DNA of 64,000 nt. Source: Lumbricus terrestris. Its lineage: Eukaryota > Annelida > Clitellata > Crassiclitellata > Lumbricidae. How positions within the stretch are numbered: position 1 is the stretch's first letter; each line of letters begins with the position of its first letter. The notes under the pieces are model-generated. The model was not told the origin of the DNA and did not search any database. It worked only from the letters and a program-made list of their open reading frames with translations. Made by a program: the position numbers and the translations under genes. Below are positions 1-11,130 of the stretch, piece by piece. The stretch spans positions 39,163,096 to 39,227,095 of the forward strand of contig OX457037.1 of assembly GCA_949752735.1 (NCBI GenBank), written 5' to 3'.

Positions 1-962
1 TGAACCTTCCAATCCGCAGATAGCGTTGGTGTATAATCAGTAAGTTTACTAGATGGCTGCCTACAGTTAAATTCGACTTCTCTAATGATGAAGTGGGTCA
101 CGTGGTATCATCCGCCATGCTAGGAATTACAATTATTATTCTGCGTTGTGCCAGTTTGAAATCAAACGAAAGTTATCATTAACAAAGTTAGGAAGAATCG
201 AATGCAACTGTTTGTGATAGCCTATCATTTTCTTCATTTTCACGCACATTGAAGAGTCTCATAACATGACGTCACAACAGGCTTACAAAACCGCTTATTA
301 TCTCATTATAAAAGCTCATTTTCATCTTTCCGCGAATACGACAGATGATTATTATCTAAATATTTTTTTAAGATTAAGAAGCGAACGTCTGTGTCATTGA
401 TATTGTCCGGATCATAATGAAAACCAGGCGGACCCAAGAAATTCCTAGAAACATCATGATCATTGTAATATTATTAAGAATATAATAGTCATAGACTATA
501 ATAAGCCTAAGGTCTTTGATATTATGATGCCATAATCAGTTTGCTATCGGAGACAACAAAATGGCAATATTTTTGGGAATTATAATTGGGATTAATCACC
601 TCTTACAAGTAGGCATATGATGCACTAAACAGTAAACAATAGATTTGACGTCATATTGAATGAAGAACCTTTTTGTCTGAAGGCCTGGTATCTCTGGCAA
701 CCGTATACTCAGATATCCACTGGACATCAATATCGGGGTGATCCCTCTGTTAAGATGCAGCGCTCGTGCATAAAGCTGGTTCCAACGCCATGCTTTAGAA
801 TTACGTTTTAGAAATTCGAAATTTACGATTAGCCTACTAGGCCTACTGCGACACTTTACCAGTGTGCGCAGTAAATCTCAAGTAGTAGTGTGGCTTGCAG
901 CGTGAGATGTATAATTATTACAGTATAATCGGTATAGCGCAGACCTGTTCTTGAGTTTCTTA
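1..962. other. Intergenic, no gene seen
   Basis: No ORF of note and no recognisable repeat apart from roughly 840-915. That part is similar in inverted orientation to about 24260-24340 (shared run around GCTGCAAGCCACA) and belongs to the inverted duplicated block described at 1439-1930. Confidence 0.4.
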
Positions 963-1438
963 TGCCGGTATAAAGGTTTCAGATTACCCCCTCCTAAACA
1001 TTAACCCCCTGCAAACTGTCAATTGCATCAATCATCGCATTTACTGCACTAATAAAATCGGAAAAATCATCCCGCTTCTTGTTTTGGTCTGAAGATTTTC
1101 ATCCGTCATCCCACTTCGTGGTTTGTTATCAATATTTTCATCTGTAAGCTTAATTAAAATACTAATCGCCGCTGAAGCTACAATGGAGAAAATGGCTTCG
1201 AGGCTATTATTTTTTTCGGATCAAAATATTGATAACAAAACACGAAGTGGGATGACGGATGATATTCTTCAGACCAAAACAAGAAGCGGGATGATTTTTC
1301 TGATTTTTTTAGTGCAATAAATGCGATGATTGATGTAAATCTAGTTTCCGGGGGGTAATCTGAAACCGGTTTCAAGCTACCGGGGGGTAATGTTTAGGAG
1401 GGGGTAATTTGAAACCTTTACACCGGCAGTGGCTGCTG
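963..1438. mobile_element. Foldback (long inverted repeat) non-autonomous element
   Basis: The left end TGCCGGTATAAAGGTTTCAG is mirrored at the right end, which on the other strand reads TGCCGGTGTAAAGGTTTCAA. The inverted similarity continues inward through the C-rich ACCCCCTCCTAAACATTA stretch and the CCGCTTCTTGTTTTGGTCTGAAGA and TCATCCCACTTCGTG segments for nearly 200 bases per arm. There is no coding capacity. The related inverted copy near 24200-24260 lacks this sequence, so it looks like an insertion. The superfamily is not assigned and no clear target-site duplication was found. Confidence 0.6.
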
Positions 1439-1930
1439 GTAGCAGAAATTAATTTTCAATTCATATTCGACACGACCAATGGTCTCAAGCGAAACGGTCT
1501 GCAGTTCGACGGCCTACGTGAGAATTCTTAAGTGTTCTTCAGCGATAGCTAAACATTCGAATAGCCTACCAATATTTTGAACTCTAAATTGTCTGCATTA
1601 ACAATTCGCAATTCTTACAAACTAATGGTAGCCTACAGAGAGCTGCGCTCAGCGTTTTACGCAGCGAGTGCATTGCGGAGAAGACATCATATTCCCACGG
1701 ACAAAAGTGTCTGATAAACACTGGATGCCGGTGCTCAAAGGGCATGGGTTTTAACAACACGTAGGTGACGTGCAGGGGATGTCATCTCTGCACCGTAGAT
1801 CATCTCTGTTTACATAGCGTAACTAATAATTGATCGACCCGATACATTCGCATGTACCTACAGAAAAGTCTTCTGCGGCCCCCTCTAAAAAGAGTCGGAA
1901 CTGCATATACAGTTTATCTGTGTACGATGT
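1439..1930 (+). repeat. Duplicated block X, copy A (inverted partner at 23740-24240)
   Basis: This stretch matches 23740-24240 in reverse orientation, for example the segment with CATTCGCATGTACCTACAGA and GCGGCCCCCTCTAAAA here and its reverse complement at 23770-23825. Similarity is interrupted by small indels. No gene is visible in it. Confidence 0.6.
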
Positions 1931-2139
1931 AACTCCTCATCCTTTCTGTGTGTAATTGACACCACTAGCGCTGCTAAGATCTAACAATTTTTCCCTTACC
2001 AAGCAAAACTATCAAACTTAAATGGTGAAACAACTATGCTATTGCAGGGGCCTTGCCATGGCTATGCCCAGGCTACAAAAGTGTATGGTGCCGCCATTGC
2101 CGTTATCGTCTATACGCTGTTATGCTTTTGTATATATAG

Positions 2140-3300
2140 CAGGAATCATGACTCATGAGGCTCCGTCGTGCGTCCATTTTGTGCCGCCACAGTTGGCGGT
2201 GCCACATTCGAACGAAGCCATATTGAATTTAGAAAAATGCTTTCAAGGTTGTATGAAAACTGGAGGTAGATACTTGAAACGTTGTTTTAGTTAAATTGTT
2301 TAGCAGAATTCTGTCAGTAGTCGGAATTAAAAGTGACGTTATTAATTTTGACATTCAAAATTGCAGGTGACTGTCCACTTTCCTATAGGTCTATAATTTT
2401 GAAAATACGGAAAAGAATAGCCTAATATTATCAGCTGTAGGCCGAAGTCCTGAAGGAATGACCACCTGCATGTCAGTGAAATTTTCAGGGATTGTTGAAA
2501 CATTTTCCGCTGTAAATGCTGACATTTTTGTGGAATTCTTGTGCAACTAGAGAAATTGGTTTCGGAGAAATTGCTTTTGTTTACAGTGTATTATTTTTTA
2601 GCCACGCTGCAGCAGGTCACCATGTGTGCGCGCATGCTTTGTCCTTGTCTTGTCGGTTTTAACTCTAGTTCGTTAACCTTGCTTGCTTAAGAAACTCGCT
2701 GTTTCTATTCTCTGTCGTGCACGTTTAAGTGGTCTATTATTCTATAAATAGTCTAGGTTTTATGTTTGTCTTAGTGCGCAGAACAGGTCAACCCGCCGAT
2801 CTCTTTCCTTCTTGCTTCGACCTCGTAATCATTAGTTATCGTATCGGGAGCTCGGCGCATCTAGTTGATGTTTTTTGACCCATTTAACATGCATGCTCCC
2901 ATCATTCTACAGTTTCACTGGCGACTAATGGATTTCACGCTGAGCAGCATCTTTATTCTGCGTCTTCCTTCTTCACTCACCGGTTAAAATGGCTTCCCAC
3001 AGTTCATCGATCACACGACCGACCACCCGTTTATCTCCTTTCACTCCACGCAGTCTTCTATTGGTCTGCACGTTTTTCTCTCGTTTCCTCCTACACGAAT
3101 CTCCCTCTCTGCCTCTAATAATTATATCGTCTGTTTATATAGAGTGCAATGGTTCTAACTCCAATGCATTTAGCAATGGAGTTAGCACCATTGCACTCTA
3201 AACAGACGATATATATTTACATATATAGTACAACGCACTTGAACGCAGGGTCGCATTAAGGCTGGCCCCGCGGGTTCCCCTCTGACAACCCGCCGGTCCA
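2140..3300 (+). repeat. Duplicated block Y, copy A (direct partner 25790-27010)
   Basis: Homologous in direct orientation to 25790-27010. Shared runs include AAAATTGCAGGT, TTTTGAAAATACGGAA, TTCATCGATCACACGACCGA and CAACCCGCCGGTCCATTA. After the LINE insertions the block resumes at 4318-4351, 11250-11364, 12086-12256 and 13226-13485. The open frames at 2022-2294 and 2989-3201 are not conserved as reading frames in copy B, so I do not call genes. Confidence 0.7.
3124..3214. other. Long hairpin, conserved in the duplicate copy
   Basis: Arms of about 40 nt are nearly self-complementary around a loop of about 5 nt (ATTTA). The core arm GAGTGCAATGGTTCTAACTC pairs with GAGTTAGCACCATTGCACTC with one mismatch, and the outer ATCGTCTGTTTA pairs with AAACAGACGAT. 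The same hairpin is present at 26796-26892. It could be a tiny palindromic transposon remnant or an RNA hairpin precursor. The sequence alone does not decide. Confidence 0.6.
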
Positions 3301-4318
3301 TTAAAAGATAAGATAAGATAAGAATATTCTTTAATATACCAATTGCTATCCGCATTTTGGTGTACATACAAAGTATAATAAACAAACGTACATAATTTCT
3401 ATATCCAATCAATTTCAAAGTGTTTTAGAATAGCATAAAATCCTAAGTCTAAATCCAATATAAATTTTAAATTTAAAAAAGAAGTTCTTTTAATGGCCAA
3501 CAAGTTATTCTGCACTTTGGTTTATACGGTATTACATTTAAATATTATAAAGCATCCTCGTCACAAAAGATTTCCTCCTTAGGTTGTCCGCCCTAGGAAT
3601 GATTCGGTCATGCAGTCTTGGCCTCATGGAATAAGGCTGGGGCCTCAATGGTGGGAGGAGTGGGTTTAATACATGTCCTGGATTAAGTAGGAGGGCAGCG
3701 AAGAGCCTCCCGTCCGCCGTTCTACACAGAGCCTCGTATGTAGGATTGTCCTCAGGAAGGTAATGCATTCGGATCAAACGGTCCAATATGGCCTGCAGTC
3801 TGTCGCGTTCCTGCTGCCCCGCAAATCCCCACCATGCCGGAGCCGCATATAGCATGCGGGCCACTGTGGTCATCCTACAAACGTCATGCAGGCTTGGTCC
3901 CTTGAGGCCGTGTGCAGTCATGATTCGCAAGGCATAAAGCGACTGTCTTGCCTGGATGCATATTCGCCTGATATGGGCTTCAAATCCTAGGTTTTCAGTC
4001 ATGACAACCCCTAAAATCGTCATACTTTGGACCCGAATAAGATCAGGAATCTCTGCTGGAGCGAACTGTAGCATTCCTCGTCCCGGACGGTGAACAACCA
4101 TCTCCTGAGTCTTTCTTTGATTGAGAGTCAAGTTGCAGCGTTTGGCCCACTCCGTTACATGATCTAGTTCTTCCCTAATCGTGTCACTGTTGATGTCTGG
4201 TACCAGCAGGTAAGTATCGTCAGCGTATTTGGCCATGCGGTTTTGGGGACGTACTGTTTTGAGTTTCGAAATGGCAGTTAGAAAGTTCATAGGACCCAGA
4301 CCAGATCCTTGAACAATG
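3301..4318 (-). mobile_element. 5'-truncated non-LTR retrotransposon (LINE A)
   Basis: The minus-strand reading frame encodes the C-terminal half of a LINE reverse transcriptase, and the 3' end carries a (TTATC)n tail (GATAAGATAAGATAAGA on the plus strand near 3305-3322). Borders are set by comparison with the uninterrupted paralogue at 27011-27022, where GGTCCATTA runs directly into GCACATAA. Here GGTCCATTA is at 3296-3304 and GCACATAA at 4318-4325. The family is the same as the LINE inside 5570-7706. Confidence 0.8.
3538..4317 (-). pseudogene. LINE A reverse transcriptase, C-terminal fragment
   Basis: About 260 residues remain. The fragment begins within the RT at VQGSGLGP, keeps the catalytic box as KYADDTYLL, then the thumb-like segment with NLTLNQRKTQEM and a conserved C-terminal tail with LRPQPYSMRPRLHDR. 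The endonuclease and the fingers of RT are missing because of 5' truncation, so it cannot be autonomous. The apparent ATG at 4323 lies in flanking DNA rather than the element. The protein would act in target-primed reverse transcription of its own RNA. The clade is not assigned beyond the CR1/L2/Jockey group of LINEs. Confidence 0.8.
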
Positions 4319-5569
4319 CACATAACGAAACTGCGGGTCCCTCAAGACTGCTGGTCAAATCAAACTTGTTTATTCACAGAGATCAAGAAAAAAAACAGAA
4401 CAACATAGAAAATGACAGTATAATAGTGTGCAATAAAAAAATAGAAGTCAGAATAAAATAACTATTAAGTACGAGATCCCTGAGAATGGGTAACCCAGAA
4501 AGGGAGTGATCCCGCTAGACCTGGGTCACCATAGACAGAGATTTTGAATCAAGATGGTGGAAAGCACTAAATAAGCGGAATAGAGAGGGGAGGAAACAAG
4601 TGTAGAGCTAGGAAAGAGAAAAAAAGGTGATTGAAACAAGTATAATAGTATATAGAGAGTATAGTTTAGAGGCTATGACTTCAGAGTAGGACGCAGAGTA
4701 GGTGAACAAAAATGTCAATGCATGCATATATAATAGAAATCCAAAATAAGCAGGTAGTCCACAAAATAAATTTTAAAAAGACAACAGTTGAACACAACCA
4801 GCAATTATTAGTAAGTGACATATGATCCCATTTAAATGAGAAGCTAATAGACAAATCATATAATAATGATCACATAGACCAGTGGTTCCCAAAGTGGTGG
4901 TCCGCGGACCGGCGCCGGTCCGCTGAGGTGTGATCGCCGGTCTGCGGAGAAGAGTAAAAAATAAACAAAGTAGGCCTAAAATGTAATTATTAGTTTATTT
5001 TCTGAAACTTAAAATTGTGAAATCATTCGAATTGTTGTCCAAAATTTATTCAAATTTGTCTTACTAATTAAAATTTTGAAATAAATCAACGCACCTGATT
5101 TTAACTTGCCAGATGGTGAATCCAAACAATTTAATTGGATGACTGCAGTCAGTGTCGAACTTATTTAGGTTGATCTGTGGTGAGCGATAACCTTGTAAAA
5201 GCCGGATGCAGAATATAAAAAAATTCTAGCATAGTAGCCTATAGGCCTAGCCTATAATTTTTAGTTTAAATATACACAAATGTCTTTGAAAAAATGAGCA
5301 AACGTTAGCAAAAAAATGTGGACAGGTAGGCCCCTATTTTAATAAATAAAAAAACAGCGAATGAGCGTGATTTCTCAGAAACTCAGAGCGAAGATGATAG
5401 CCTAATAATTCAGCAGAGCTAGGCTTCTCGTTCGAACAACACGTCCAAGGTGAAAACTAACCGACAATTTGGTCTAAGCGAAAATACTCATACTAAATCT
5501 TAAACAAATAAGGCTTCAAGGACATGTAAATATAGGCTAATTGTAAATAGCCTTATATTTTAGTCTTTT

Positions 5570-7706
5570 TATAATTAGGTCGGTTTTGTTTGCCATCGCC
5601 ATTTATTATTATTATATTCGTTTTAATGGTAACAAAACTGATAGACACACCGCTATCAGGTACAAGAAGCAGTTGATCAAATACAATATAATACCTATAG
5701 AATGTCTTTAGCCTTGACTGTTGCATTTGTCTTAGGATGAACACAAAATGACAGAAATTACAAAAGACTGTTTCTATGTTTATATAGGGTATAGGTTGCA
5801 ATAATGAGATTAGACAATTTATTATAATTAATGAAGATAGGGTGCCTTTTTATACAGAACCCGAGAAATATAATGCCTGTCATCTTTGGTTGGCAATACA
5901 AAGTTGTGAGGACGTGGCCTCAATTGATAGGGACGATGAGCAACCGGTGGGAAAAGCGGTCGAAGAACATGGAAGTCATTTCTGGAAACGGCAGTTAGAA
6001 GACGAGCATCCGCAAGATCAACCATTTCAGTCGCAGAAGGCGAGTCATTTGGCAAGTACCCTGATCGACGGACTCTTGATAATAGGCGCTCGATCCTGGC
6101 TCGGTCCTGAGCAGTAGTAAAGCCCCACCACGCAGCAGCGGCATACATCATTCTGGAAACAGTAGTTGCTCTTGTAACTGTATGAAGAGCATCAGGTGAT
6201 AGTCCATGAGCTCTCAACGTTCGCAGGGCATGAAGCGACCCGGCACAAGATGAAACTACATTGTCTACATGAGAGGTGACTCGAAGCTCAGAGTTAATGG
6301 TTACTCCAAGTATATTTATTGACGTTACTCTTTGCAGTCCATCTATGAGTTCTGGAGCATCAACATTCTGACGACAGGAGATAATCATTTCTCTCGACTT
6401 TGTAGTGTTCAGGCGAAGGTTGTTTTTGGCTGCCCAGCTCTTAACCGAGTCAAGTTCAACACTGATTGTCTTGCGCATTAATGAGCCAATTAGCAGATAG
6501 GTGTCATCTGCAAATTTCACTATGCAATTTTTAGAGTTAATCGGCTGCAGATCGGAAGCATCAATTATATAAGACGATGGTCCAATCCCAGATCCCTGGA
6601 CTATGCTACAGTTAATGGTCCGGATCGAGGAGAGATCTCCCTGGAACCTGGTGATATGCCTTCTGTCTTTGAAAAAGTTTAACAGCCAGTTATAAACAAA
6701 ATCAGGAATGTCTAGTTCCGATAACTTTAAAGCAAGTGAAGAATGCCGGACCATGTCAAACGCTTTTGAAAAATCAAGGGAGATTAATGTTACATAGTTA
6801 TTTTCCTGAAGGAGACTTGATGTGTGATGAAGTACAGAAATAATGGCAGAGGTTGTAGAACCGGTTGGACGAAATGCATATTGGTCCTTGAGGTTACATG
6901 CAATCGGCAAAACTGTCATCGCATGATAAATGAATCGCTGTACCAATTCTCTCTCCACCATCCGTGATAGCACAGGGGTGACAGATATTGGTCGATAATA
7001 AGACGGGGCCAAAGGCGACGTCACTTTGGCCACAGGATGTATTACTGCAGTTTTCCACTGAGAAGGAACATGATAAGCAGCAAGAGACAAGTTCACCAGG
7101 TAGGTTATAACTTCAGTATAAATGGGTGCTGTTAGCCTCAGGTACCATGCAGGAAGCCTGTCCATTCCGTCGGCAGTATGGTGTAGGTGATCAAGCAGAT
7201 GGAATATTCTCATTTCAGAAAACACCGGTTTGTTAGAGGGTACCGACAGTCGTAGAGCAGGCTCGGTGTAGTCGCTATCAGTTGACACAGCAGCATAATG
7301 ATCGTTCAAATTCTCAGCAGTAATTGTATTCGAAGGAGGAGGCATGGATCGTCTCTTTGTAACCTCTCCCACACGCCGCCATAGTTCACCAAGGCCACTT
7401 TGTTGGTCTATCTCCGCAAGATGTCGCTTTGTCGTTCGCTCAATAAGAATAGAAATTCGTCTAGCAAGCGCCGAAGCCTCGTCAGTTCTTCCTGCCCGCA
7501 TAAGTCTGTTCTTTTTCCTGAGCAAAAATTTAACTTCAGGGCTGAGAAAGGGAGGATCCGACGACGTCATGGTAATCACTCGCACAGGGTAGACTAAGTC
7601 AAGTTCACGGATAGCCTCTCCATAAAATTTATCCCAAGCTTGCTGTGGATCGGTTATAGAGAGAATCTCAGAAAAACTTCGCTCCGATAGTTTCCATGAT
7701 AGTTTC
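5570..7706 (-). mobile_element. 5'-truncated LINE nested in the hAT element (LINE C)
   Basis: The minus-strand LINE is related to LINE A. Coding similarity begins abruptly near 7706, inside the hAT element, and the 3' UTR runs to somewhere in 5570-5825, an A/T-rich area. The 3' border is not certain. Because it lies wholly between the hAT ends, it either inserted into the hAT element or was carried along with it. Confidence 0.7.
5828..7706 (-). pseudogene. LINE C ORF2-like protein, N-terminally truncated
   Basis: An open frame runs from about 7706 without an initiating methionine (first ATG at 7585). It covers the endonuclease-RT linker, the complete RT and the C-terminus, about 625 codons. 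RT motifs are SYYRPISVTPVLSRMVE, SLDFSKAFDMVRH, IVQGSGIGPSS and catalytic KFADDTYLL. The C-terminal tail with YQLRPRPHNFVLP matches LINE A. The endonuclease is absent, so it is a dead-on-arrival 5'-truncated copy, although the remaining frame has no stop and is therefore probably not very old. The clade is uncertain within the CR1/L2/Jockey assemblage. Confidence 0.85.
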
Positions 7707-7827
7707 TACAATTTTAATTTAGGCATAAGTTAGCGGTCCGCGAGCTTCACAAAAAATTATTGCCGGTCCGCGGCCTACTGAAGTTTGGGAACCACTGACA
7801 TAGACAATGGTAAAGGGATATATGTTA

Positions 7828-10800
7828 TTAGATCCCAATGAGAAACTTTTTTAGCCGGCTTTTAAAAAGACTGGTGGAATTTAAGGCAGATATGTGGGTG
7901 GGAAGACCATTCCAAATTCCAGGACCCAAGTATTTAATAGAAAATTGTTTAATTTTTAGGCGTGCATAATCACTGCGGTAGAAATGAGCATGCCTAGTAG
8001 CATGATCATGAAGTTTAGAGCCTGTAGTAAAATAATTATTGAATGAGCTGGGCAATAGGTTATGGTGATAACGATGCATGAAGAGACCTATTTGAAATTT
8101 ATTGATGTTCTCTAAAGATAGCAACAAATGATTTGAGAACAGAGGAGCAGAGCTAGATCTCCAATGAGCACCACAAATTAGCCTTATGGCTCGTTTTTGC
8201 AAAATAACCAGTGGTCTGAGGCGGGAAAGATAAGTAGAACCCCAGGAAATGTTACAATAAGACAGGTAAGGAAATATGAGTGTATAGTAAAGCTGAAATA
8301 GGATAGTTTTAGGGAGGCAATGTTTAATCCTGTGGAGGACCCCAATGTTTTTAGAGATTTTTTTAGCAATGGTCGAAATATGGTCCGACCACTCAAGGTG
8401 ATTATCTATAATGACCCCAAGAAATTTAGACGAATTGGTTTGGGTAATAGGGACATTGTTGATTAGAAGTGACCTATTCACATCAAGGATTATTTTCTTT
8501 CTAGTATGAAATAAAATAAAATTAGTTTTATCCGTATTAAGAGATAGTCTATTAGATTTAAACCATTCTTCAATTGAGGCTAATTCATTATTTGCTATGT
8601 CGAACAGGTGATCAATGGAGTGGTGAGAGAAGAAGACATTAGTGTCGTCAGCAAACAGTATAAATTTTAATATGGATGATGTCATGGACAAGTCATTAAT
8701 GTATAACAAAAAGAGCAGAGGTCCAAGTATTGACCCTTGGGGTACACCACATGAGATATTCAAAGCCAAGGATTTCTGACCTTTAAAATAAGCATATTGA
8801 GATCTGTTGCTTAGGTAGTCAGAAAACCATTGATTACTAATACCTCGAAAGCCATAATATTCAAGTTTTTTTACTAGGACATGGTGATCGACAGTATCAA
8901 AAGCTTTCGAGAGGTCAAAAAATATACCCAGTGAAAAAAATTTTTCATCCATTGAGTCAATGATATAATTTTTGATATTATTTTGGAGGTCCAAAAGGGC
9001 CATGTAGGTTGAGAGGTTCCGTTGGAAGCCATACTGGGTGGGAGATAATAGTTTGAACTTATTAAGATAATCAGTTACTCTGTTATACATGAGTTTCTCA
9101 ATTATTTTGGAAAAAAAGGAGAGTACAGATATTGGTCGATAATTACTAGTCATCTTTCTATCCCCAGTTTTATAGATTGGGGAGATTTTGGCAGTTTTTA
9201 ATTCATTGGGTACTAATCCAGTAGCAAATGAGGTGTTAATAATAGTGCTCAGAGGGGAAGCAATAGCATGTATTGTGGATTTGGCTATTAGGGGACTAAT
9301 ATCATCTGGACTAGATGAAGAAGCTCTTAATAAGCTAGAGACTTGAATAATCTCCAAGTCAGAGGTTGGAGCTATGCCGAAAGAGCACATAGGTGGGGTG
9401 GGCAAAAAGTGTTCAAAGGAAGTTGTGGCTTTGGGGATTTTAGCTGCTAAAGTAGTTCCAATAGTGGTAAAGTAGTTATTAAAGGCATTGGCAATAAGGG
9501 CTGGGTCCTGGACTAAGTCAGATCCAAAAAGAAAATATTCAGGAAGACACGAGTCTTCGTTAGTATTAAGAATCTGTTTAATTATTTTCCAAGTCTGGTT
9601 AAGATTATTACCGCATTGGATAAAACAGTCAGAATAATAACGAGATTCACACTCTTTTCTCACAGATTTGAATTTGTTACGATATTGGGTGAATCGTTGT
9701 TTATTAAGAACAGTAGGGTTCATTAAGAACTGCTTATGTAGCCTTGCTTTTTTCTTACAAGATTTGAGTAAAGACTTGGTCATCCAAGGCTGTTTAATAA
9801 AATTGCGTCCCTTAGTTTTTACGGTTAGCAATGGAAAAGCTTTATCATACAACAATTTATACTTTTGGATAAAGGCTGCATAGGCTAGATTAGGGCCACT
9901 ATTTAGGCATATAGTGTCTACAAAAGCCCAGTCAGTTGTATTCAATGAGCTGACAAATAATTCTTTGGCATCAGGAGAAAAGTTACGTGAGTGAGAGTAG
10001 GGAGCAGGAATCCGGAGTGGAGGGCTGAAGTCAATGTGGAGAAGAATAGGAAGATGATCTGAGATATCATTGATTATTATGCAAGAATCTTGACCAATGC
10101 TTAAACAATTAGTAAAGATGTTGTCTATAAGGGTTGCAGTTGTTTCAGTAATTCTTGTGGGCCTGAGGATCGTTGGGAAAAATTTATGGGAAAACATAGA
10201 ATTCAAAAAAGCCTCAGAGGGGGGATGTTCACTATGGCGAAGTAGATTGATATTGAAGTCTCCCATTAAAAATACACGGTTAGTAGATTTTGATAAATAT
10301 AATAAAGAGTCATCAAAGTCCTCAAGAAAACCAGGGATTGGCAATCCAGGAGGACGGTAGATAGTGCCAATTATTATGTCTTTATTTTTTTTTAGGGGTA
10401 ACTTAATAAACATAGATTCAAAAGTGCTCAATTTAGATTTCGTCCATTCAGCTTCCAATACTTCAAATTCAATACCTGTTCGAATAAAAAAACCAACTCC
10501 TCCATGCCTTCCCACTTTCCTAGACCTGTGAATAAAATTAAACCCCGGGATTGAAATGCTTGATGCCAATTCATCAGAGAGCCAGGTTTCAGTAAGAGCA
10601 AGAACAGATGTATTAGATTGAGTCAAGAGGAGGTGAATTTCTGGGATCTTTAAATTCATGCCACGACAGTTGAGATGAGTTAAGCAAAAATGATCATTAG
10701 CATTAAGGCTAGCATAAAATTCAGGTAACTGAGTAGTGACTTTATATGAGCTTGAGAGCATAGTCCTAGCATTGTAAAAGTTAAAGTCAGCGTCAATGTC

Positions 10801-11130
10801 CTCATCCTGCAATAGAGTTCTACATTCATCATTTAGGTCACATAATCTCAAGCAATATTCACTATTGTCAGCCAACGAAGAAATTCTAAAGCTAGTGGCA
10901 ATTTCATCTATGTCATGCATGGAAACATCATCCGAGGATGTAGCAAACGGCAGATTTGAATTAAAACAATCATAGCAACACCAAACTAATCTCTCCAGTC
11001 CATGAACTTGAGGGACACAACATTGTAAATCAAAGTGAGACTTACACACTACACACTCAATCTCATCAGATAGTCCATTGATTATATAACCACATTGCGA
11101 ACAATTGTGGGGCGACAACGACATAAACAC
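7828..11130 (-). CDS. CR1-like LINE ORF: PHD-like finger, endonuclease, reverse transcriptase
   Basis: This is an uninterrupted frame of 1100 codons. Residues 10-55 form a cysteine-rich PHD-like finger (C10, C13, C26, C29, H32, C37 or C38, then WCCYDC). Residues about 150-375 are an apurinic endonuclease-type nuclease with the expected motifs: LNCRGM, TETWL, MGDFNINLL and SDHLPILL. The RT follows at about 600-880 with NYRPISVLSFFSKIIEKL, FFDLSKAFDTVDH, GVPQGSILGPLLF and catalytic FADDTN. The C-terminal region ends in a GIWNGLP-type tail. The enzyme would nick target DNA and prime reverse transcription there. All catalytic motifs look intact, so the protein may still be active even though the 3' UTR is split by a transposon. 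The start is the first ATG of the open frame, placing the zinc finger at the N-terminus. A CR1-group assignment is likely, the exact clade uncertain. Confidence 0.9.
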   Translation of the reverse strand: MFMSLSPHNCSQCGYIINGLSDEIECVVCKSHFDLQCCVPQVHGLERLVWCCYDCFNSNLPFATSSDDVSMHDIDEIATSFRISSLADNSEYCLRLCDLNDECRTLLQDEDIDADFNFYNARTMLSSSYKVTTQLPEFYASLNANDHFCLTHLNCRGMNLKIPEIHLLLTQSNTSVLALTETWLSDELASSISIPGFNFIHRSRKVGRHGGVGFFIRTGIEFEVLEAEWTKSKLSTFESMFIKLPLKKNKDIIIGTIYRPPGLPIPGFLEDFDDSLLYLSKSTNRVFLMGDFNINLLRHSEHPPSEAFLNSMFSHKFFPTILRPTRITETTATLIDNIFTNCLSIGQDSCIIINDISDHLPILLHIDFSPPLRIPAPYSHSRNFSPDAKELFVSSLNTTDWAFVDTICLNSGPNLAYAAFIQKYKLLYDKAFPLLTVKTKGRNFIKQPWMTKSLLKSCKKKARLHKQFLMNPTVLNKQRFTQYRNKFKSVRKECESRYYSDCFIQCGNNLNQTWKIIKQILNTNEDSCLPEYFLFGSDLVQDPALIANAFNNYFTTIGTTLAAKIPKATTSFEHFLPTPPMCSFGIAPTSDLEIIQVSSLLRASSSSPDDISPLIAKSTIHAIASPLSTIINTSFATGLVPNELKTAKISPIYKTGDRKMTSNYRPISVLSFFSKIIEKLMYNRVTDYLNKFKLLSPTQYGFQRNLSTYMALLDLQNNIKNYIIDSMDEKFFSLGIFFDLSKAFDTVDHHVLVKKLEYYGFRGISNQWFSDYLSNRSQYAYFKGQKSLALNISCGVPQGSILGPLLFLLYINDLSMTSSILKFILFADDTNVFFSHHSIDHLFDIANNELASIEEWFKSNRLSLNTDKTNFILFHTRKKIILDVNRSLLINNVPITQTNSSKFLGVIIDNHLEWSDHISTIAKKISKNIGVLHRIKHCLPKTILFQLYYTLIFPYLSYCNISWGSTYLSRLRPLVILQKRAIRLICGAHWRSSSAPLFSNHLLLSLENINKFQIGLFMHRYHHNLLPSSFNNYFTTGSKLHDHATRHAHFYRSDYARLKIKQFSIKYLGPGIWNGLPTHISALNSTSLFKSRLKKFLIGI

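Larger units (their letters stand above)
4880..7797. mobile_element. hAT-type DNA transposon (non-autonomous) carrying a LINE fragment
   Basis: Terminal inverted repeats CAGTGGTTCCCAAA (left, 4880-4893) and TTTGGGAACCACTG (right, 7784-7797) are perfect over 14 bp. They are flanked by a perfect 8-bp target-site duplication ACATAGAC at 4872-4879 and 7798-7805. An 8-bp duplication with CAGTGGTTC-type ends is characteristic of the hAT superfamily. Subterminal GCGGACCGGC-type motifs occur at both ends. No transposase frame is present. Most of the interior is LINE C. The insertion site is the 3' UTR of LINE B. Confidence 0.92.

Noticed and set aside
2022..2294. 90-aa frame as a host gene
   Set aside because: Not maintained as a frame in the duplicate copy near 25800, and no domain.
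5553..5801. 82-aa minus-strand frame
   Set aside because: Falls in the A/T-rich 3' region of LINE C or the hAT interior. No domain.
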